A DNA stretch of 7,397 nucleotides, taken from NCBI GenBank assembly GCA_021796905.1, contig JAKABK010000079.1:1-7397 (forward strand), given 5' to 3'. Positions 6,081-7,397 of the stretch are shown piece by piece; the stretch's first letter is position 1; each line of letters opens with the position of its first letter. Below the pieces are notes generated by a model. It saw only the letters and a program-made list of their open reading frames with translations, was not told the origin of the DNA and did no database searches. The translations under genes were made by a program, and so were the position numbers. The DNA is from Actinomycetes bacterium. GTDB lineage: Bacteria; Actinomycetota; Acidimicrobiia; Acidimicrobiales; Palsa-688.

Positions 6081-6584
6081 TCAGCTGGACGGATCGGGGG
6101 CGGGGACGAGCACCACCGGGCAGCGGGTCGCTCCCACCACCCTGGGACGGAAGGCGCCGAGCAGTGCCCCGCCGAGGCGGCCCCGGGGGGTGGTGCCTAT
6201 GACCAGCAGGTCCGCTCCGTCGGAGACCGCGACGAGCACGTCGGCGACGCCGCCGGCGCGGACCACCTCGACGGTCTGGTCGGCTCCTTGCTCGCCGAGC
6301 TCGCTGACGAGGATCTGGCGGGTCCGTACCTCCGCTGCGGCCAGGTCGTCACGCGACCGCTGCTCGAGGGCGGCGACCCGCTCCGGGCGGTCGTCGAAGC
6401 TCGGTTGCTGTCCCGGCACCGCGCTGCAGGCCACGAGCGTCCCCGACGTCGCCGCGACGTAGTGCCGAGCCCAGGCGATCGCCTGGCGGGACGAGGGTGA
6501 CGGGTCGACGCCGACGACCACCCAGGGCCTCGGCCGGTCGGCGGAGACCAGCGTCGAGAGCGTCGAGAGCGCTGGCGCGGCCAC
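6081..6584 (-). CDS. Universal stress protein (UspA-like)
   Basis: This is a single Usp domain in a 167-residue protein, starting with PWVVVGVDPSPSSRQAIAWA (20-39), where Asp27 occupies the usual nucleotide-contacting position. It ends with LLVIGTTPRGRLGGALLGAF (126-145) and GATRCPVVLVPAP, the classic last strand. The ATP loop G-x2-G-x9-G-(S/T) is altered: Gly130 and Gly143 are present, but the second Gly is Pro133 and the final Ser/Thr is Ala144, so ATP binding may be lost. Usp proteins are cytoplasmic stress-response dimers. GTG 6584 was chosen because it lies 6 bases after a TACCGT -10 box, a leaderless arrangement. The longer frame up to 6797 would run back through the rimO promoter and coding region. 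The first 19 residues (APALSTLSTLVSADRP) contain a small repeat. The gene is divergent from rimO. Confidence 0.85.
   Translation of the reverse strand: MAAPALSTLSTLVSADRPRPWVVVGVDPSPSSRQAIAWARHYVAATSGTLVACSAVPGQQPSFDDRPERVAALEQRSRDDLAAAEVRTRQILVSELGEQGADQTVEVVRAGGVADVLVAVSDGADLLVIGTTPRGRLGGALLGAFRPRVVGATRCPVVLVPAPDPSS
6551..6568. repeat. 9-bp direct repeat, two copies
   Basis: GCGTCGAGA occurs at 6551-6559 and 6560-6568. On the minus strand it encodes the STL-STL stretch near the N-terminus of the Usp protein and keeps the frame. Confidence 0.7.
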
Positions 6585-6590
6585 ACACCC

Positions 6591-6596
6591 ACGGTA
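6591..6596 (-). promoter_or_regulatory. Candidate -10 box, leaderless promoter of usp
   Basis: The minus strand reads TACCGT (TAnnnT), then 6 bases (GGGTGT), then GTG 6584. The box overlaps the palindrome CGGTAGTACCG at 6592-6602. No Shine-Dalgarno is present. Confidence 0.5.
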
Positions 6597-6626
6597 GTAC
6601 CGGGGGGACGGCGCCGCCGCCGACTG

Positions 6627-6646
6627 CGGGAGCGCCGCGGCTCCCG
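6627..6646. promoter_or_regulatory. Inverted repeat upstream of the rimO -10 box, possible operator
   Basis: CGGGAGC (6627-6633) and GCTCCCG (6640-6646) are perfect 7-bp arms around 6 bases. The repeat ends 5 bases before the rimO -10 box and lies in the 79-base gap between the divergent usp and rimO starts. That is a natural site for a regulator, but no protein can be assigned. Confidence 0.35.
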
Positions 6647-6651
6647 ACCGG

Positions 6652-6657
6652 TAGGCT
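6652..6657 (+). promoter_or_regulatory. Candidate -10 box, leaderless promoter of rimO
   Basis: CCGGTAGGCT ends with TAGGCT, followed by 6 bases (GCTGCG) and GTG 6664. There is no Shine-Dalgarno. The ten-base sequence is identical to the one at 4957-4966. Confidence 0.6.
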
Positions 6658-6663
6658 GCTGCG

Positions 6664-7395
6664 GTGCGGTACTGGGTAGAGACGCTCGGCTGCCCGAAGA
6701 ACCAGGTCGATTCCGACAAGCTGACCGGGAGCCTCGCTTCGGGAGGTCTTTCCCCTGCCGATCGACCCGAAGCTGCGGATGTCGTGGTGGTCAACACCTG
6801 CGCGTTCGTGGAGGCTGCCCGCCAGGAGTCGATCGAGGCGATCCTCGACCTGGCGGGCCGGCGCCGGCCCGGGGCCCGGCTGGTAGTGACCGGCTGCCTC
6901 GCCGAGCGTTACGGCGCCGAGCTGGCCGCCGCCCTCCCCGAGGTCGACCGGGTCGCCGGCTTCGGCGAGGACCTGCTCGCCGCTCCGGTGGCCCTCGGAC
7001 CGACCCGGGGAGCCAAGGTGCCGGCGTTCGACCTGCTCGAGCTGCCCCGCCCGCCGGCGAGCGCCCCGTGGGCCTACCTGAAGGTCGCCGAGGGTTGCGA
7101 CCGGCGCTGCGGGTTCTGCGCGATCCCGTCGTTCCGGGGCCGGCAGCGCTCCCGGCGCTTCGAGGACCTCCTCGCCGAGGTCGACGCCCTCGGGGCCCGG
7201 GAGGTGGTCCTCGTCGCCCAGGACCTCGCTTCCTACGGCCGGGACCTCGGGTCCCCCGGTGCGATCATCGAGCTGGTCGAGGCGGTCGCCGAACGCGTCG
7301 ACCGGGTGCGCCTGTTGTACCTGTACCCCTCCCAGCTCACCGACGAGCTGGTCGAGGTGATCGGCGCCACCGGCTGCCCGTACTTCGACCTCTAG
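6664..7395 (+). CDS. rimO: Ribosomal protein S12 methylthiotransferase RimO, truncated
   Basis: RimO is a cytoplasmic radical-SAM enzyme that adds a methylthio group to a conserved aspartate of ribosomal protein S12. The N-terminal MTTase domain (about 1-130) has the RimO signature LGCPKNQVDSD (8-18) and cluster cysteines Cys10, Cys46 (NTCAF) and Cys78 (TGCLAERY). The radical-SAM domain begins near 136 (WAYLKVAEGCDRRCGFCAIP) with Cys145-x3-Cys149-x2-Cys152, followed by SFRGRQRSRR. GCPKN distinguishes it from MiaB. RimO is normally about 430-450 residues; here the frame ends after 243 with TAG at 7393-7395, right after PYFDL, where homologs continue with SLQH. The rest of the radical-SAM domain and the TRAM domain are missing. 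Since the stop is 2 bases from the window end, it may be an assembly-end artefact. GTG 6664 has a TAGGCT -10 box 6 bases upstream. Divergent from usp. Confidence 0.92.
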   Translation: MRYWVETLGCPKNQVDSDKLTGSLASGGLSPADRPEAADVVVVNTCAFVEAARQESIEAILDLAGRRRPGARLVVTGCLAERYGAELAAALPEVDRVAGFGEDLLAAPVALGPTRGAKVPAFDLLELPRPPASAPWAYLKVAEGCDRRCGFCAIPSFRGRQRSRRFEDLLAEVDALGAREVVLVAQDLASYGRDLGSPGAIIELVEAVAERVDRVRLLYLYPSQLTDELVEVIGATGCPYFDL

Positions 7396-7397
7396 AT

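Noticed and set aside
6585..6797. 71-residue N-terminal extension of the Usp protein
   Set aside because: It would run through the rimO start and promoter, carries no domain, and GTG 6584 sits at the right distance from a -10 box.

Overview
The window is very GC-rich, and its coding frames end almost every codon in G or C. With leaderless GTG starts behind CGGTAnnnT-type -10 boxes and a typical actinobacterial gene set, this points to a high-GC Actinomycetota chromosome. Acidimicrobiia is my best guess, from the general look of the genes rather than any marker. No phage, IS element, CRISPR array, tRNA, rRNA or riboswitch was found.

Layout from left to right. A truncated minus-strand gene for a small putative DNA-binding protein (1-133) is followed by a 227-base gap. 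Next comes a plus-strand EamA/DMT-type transporter (361-1245). A small minus-strand gene that appears broken by a one-base frameshift (1412-1731) is followed divergently by a plus-strand thiamine-diphosphate-dependent enzyme (1816-3477). Two minus-strand genes follow: a general-stress-protein-17M-like membrane protein (3492-4025) and, upstream of it, a four-helix membrane protein with a Pro/Trp-rich repeat tail (4098-4826), separated by a terminator-like hairpin. A plus-strand pair follows: a 50-residue zinc-ribbon protein of the DUF5679 type (5003-5155) and a double PRC-barrel protein (5228-5944). A minus-strand universal-stress-protein gene (6081-6584) lies divergent from rimO (6664-7395), whose frame stops halfway through the protein two bases before the window ends.

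The genes do not form one pathway. The centre and right have a stress and envelope flavour (GSP17M-like, PRC-barrel, UspA-like), next to the translation-related gene rimO, which encodes the ribosomal protein S12 methylthiotransferase. The clearest non-gene signal is a repeated promoter layout: a TAnnnT box followed after 6-7 bases by a GTG start, seen at four genes, implying leaderless mRNAs. Other points worth a second look are the frameshifted small gene, the Asp-Asp replacement in the ThDP/metal motif, the degenerate ATP loop of the Usp protein, the inverted repeat in the usp-rimO divergent promoter, and the premature stop in rimO. I see no convincing sign of a previously undescribed system; this looks like ordinary chromosome with a few oddities.
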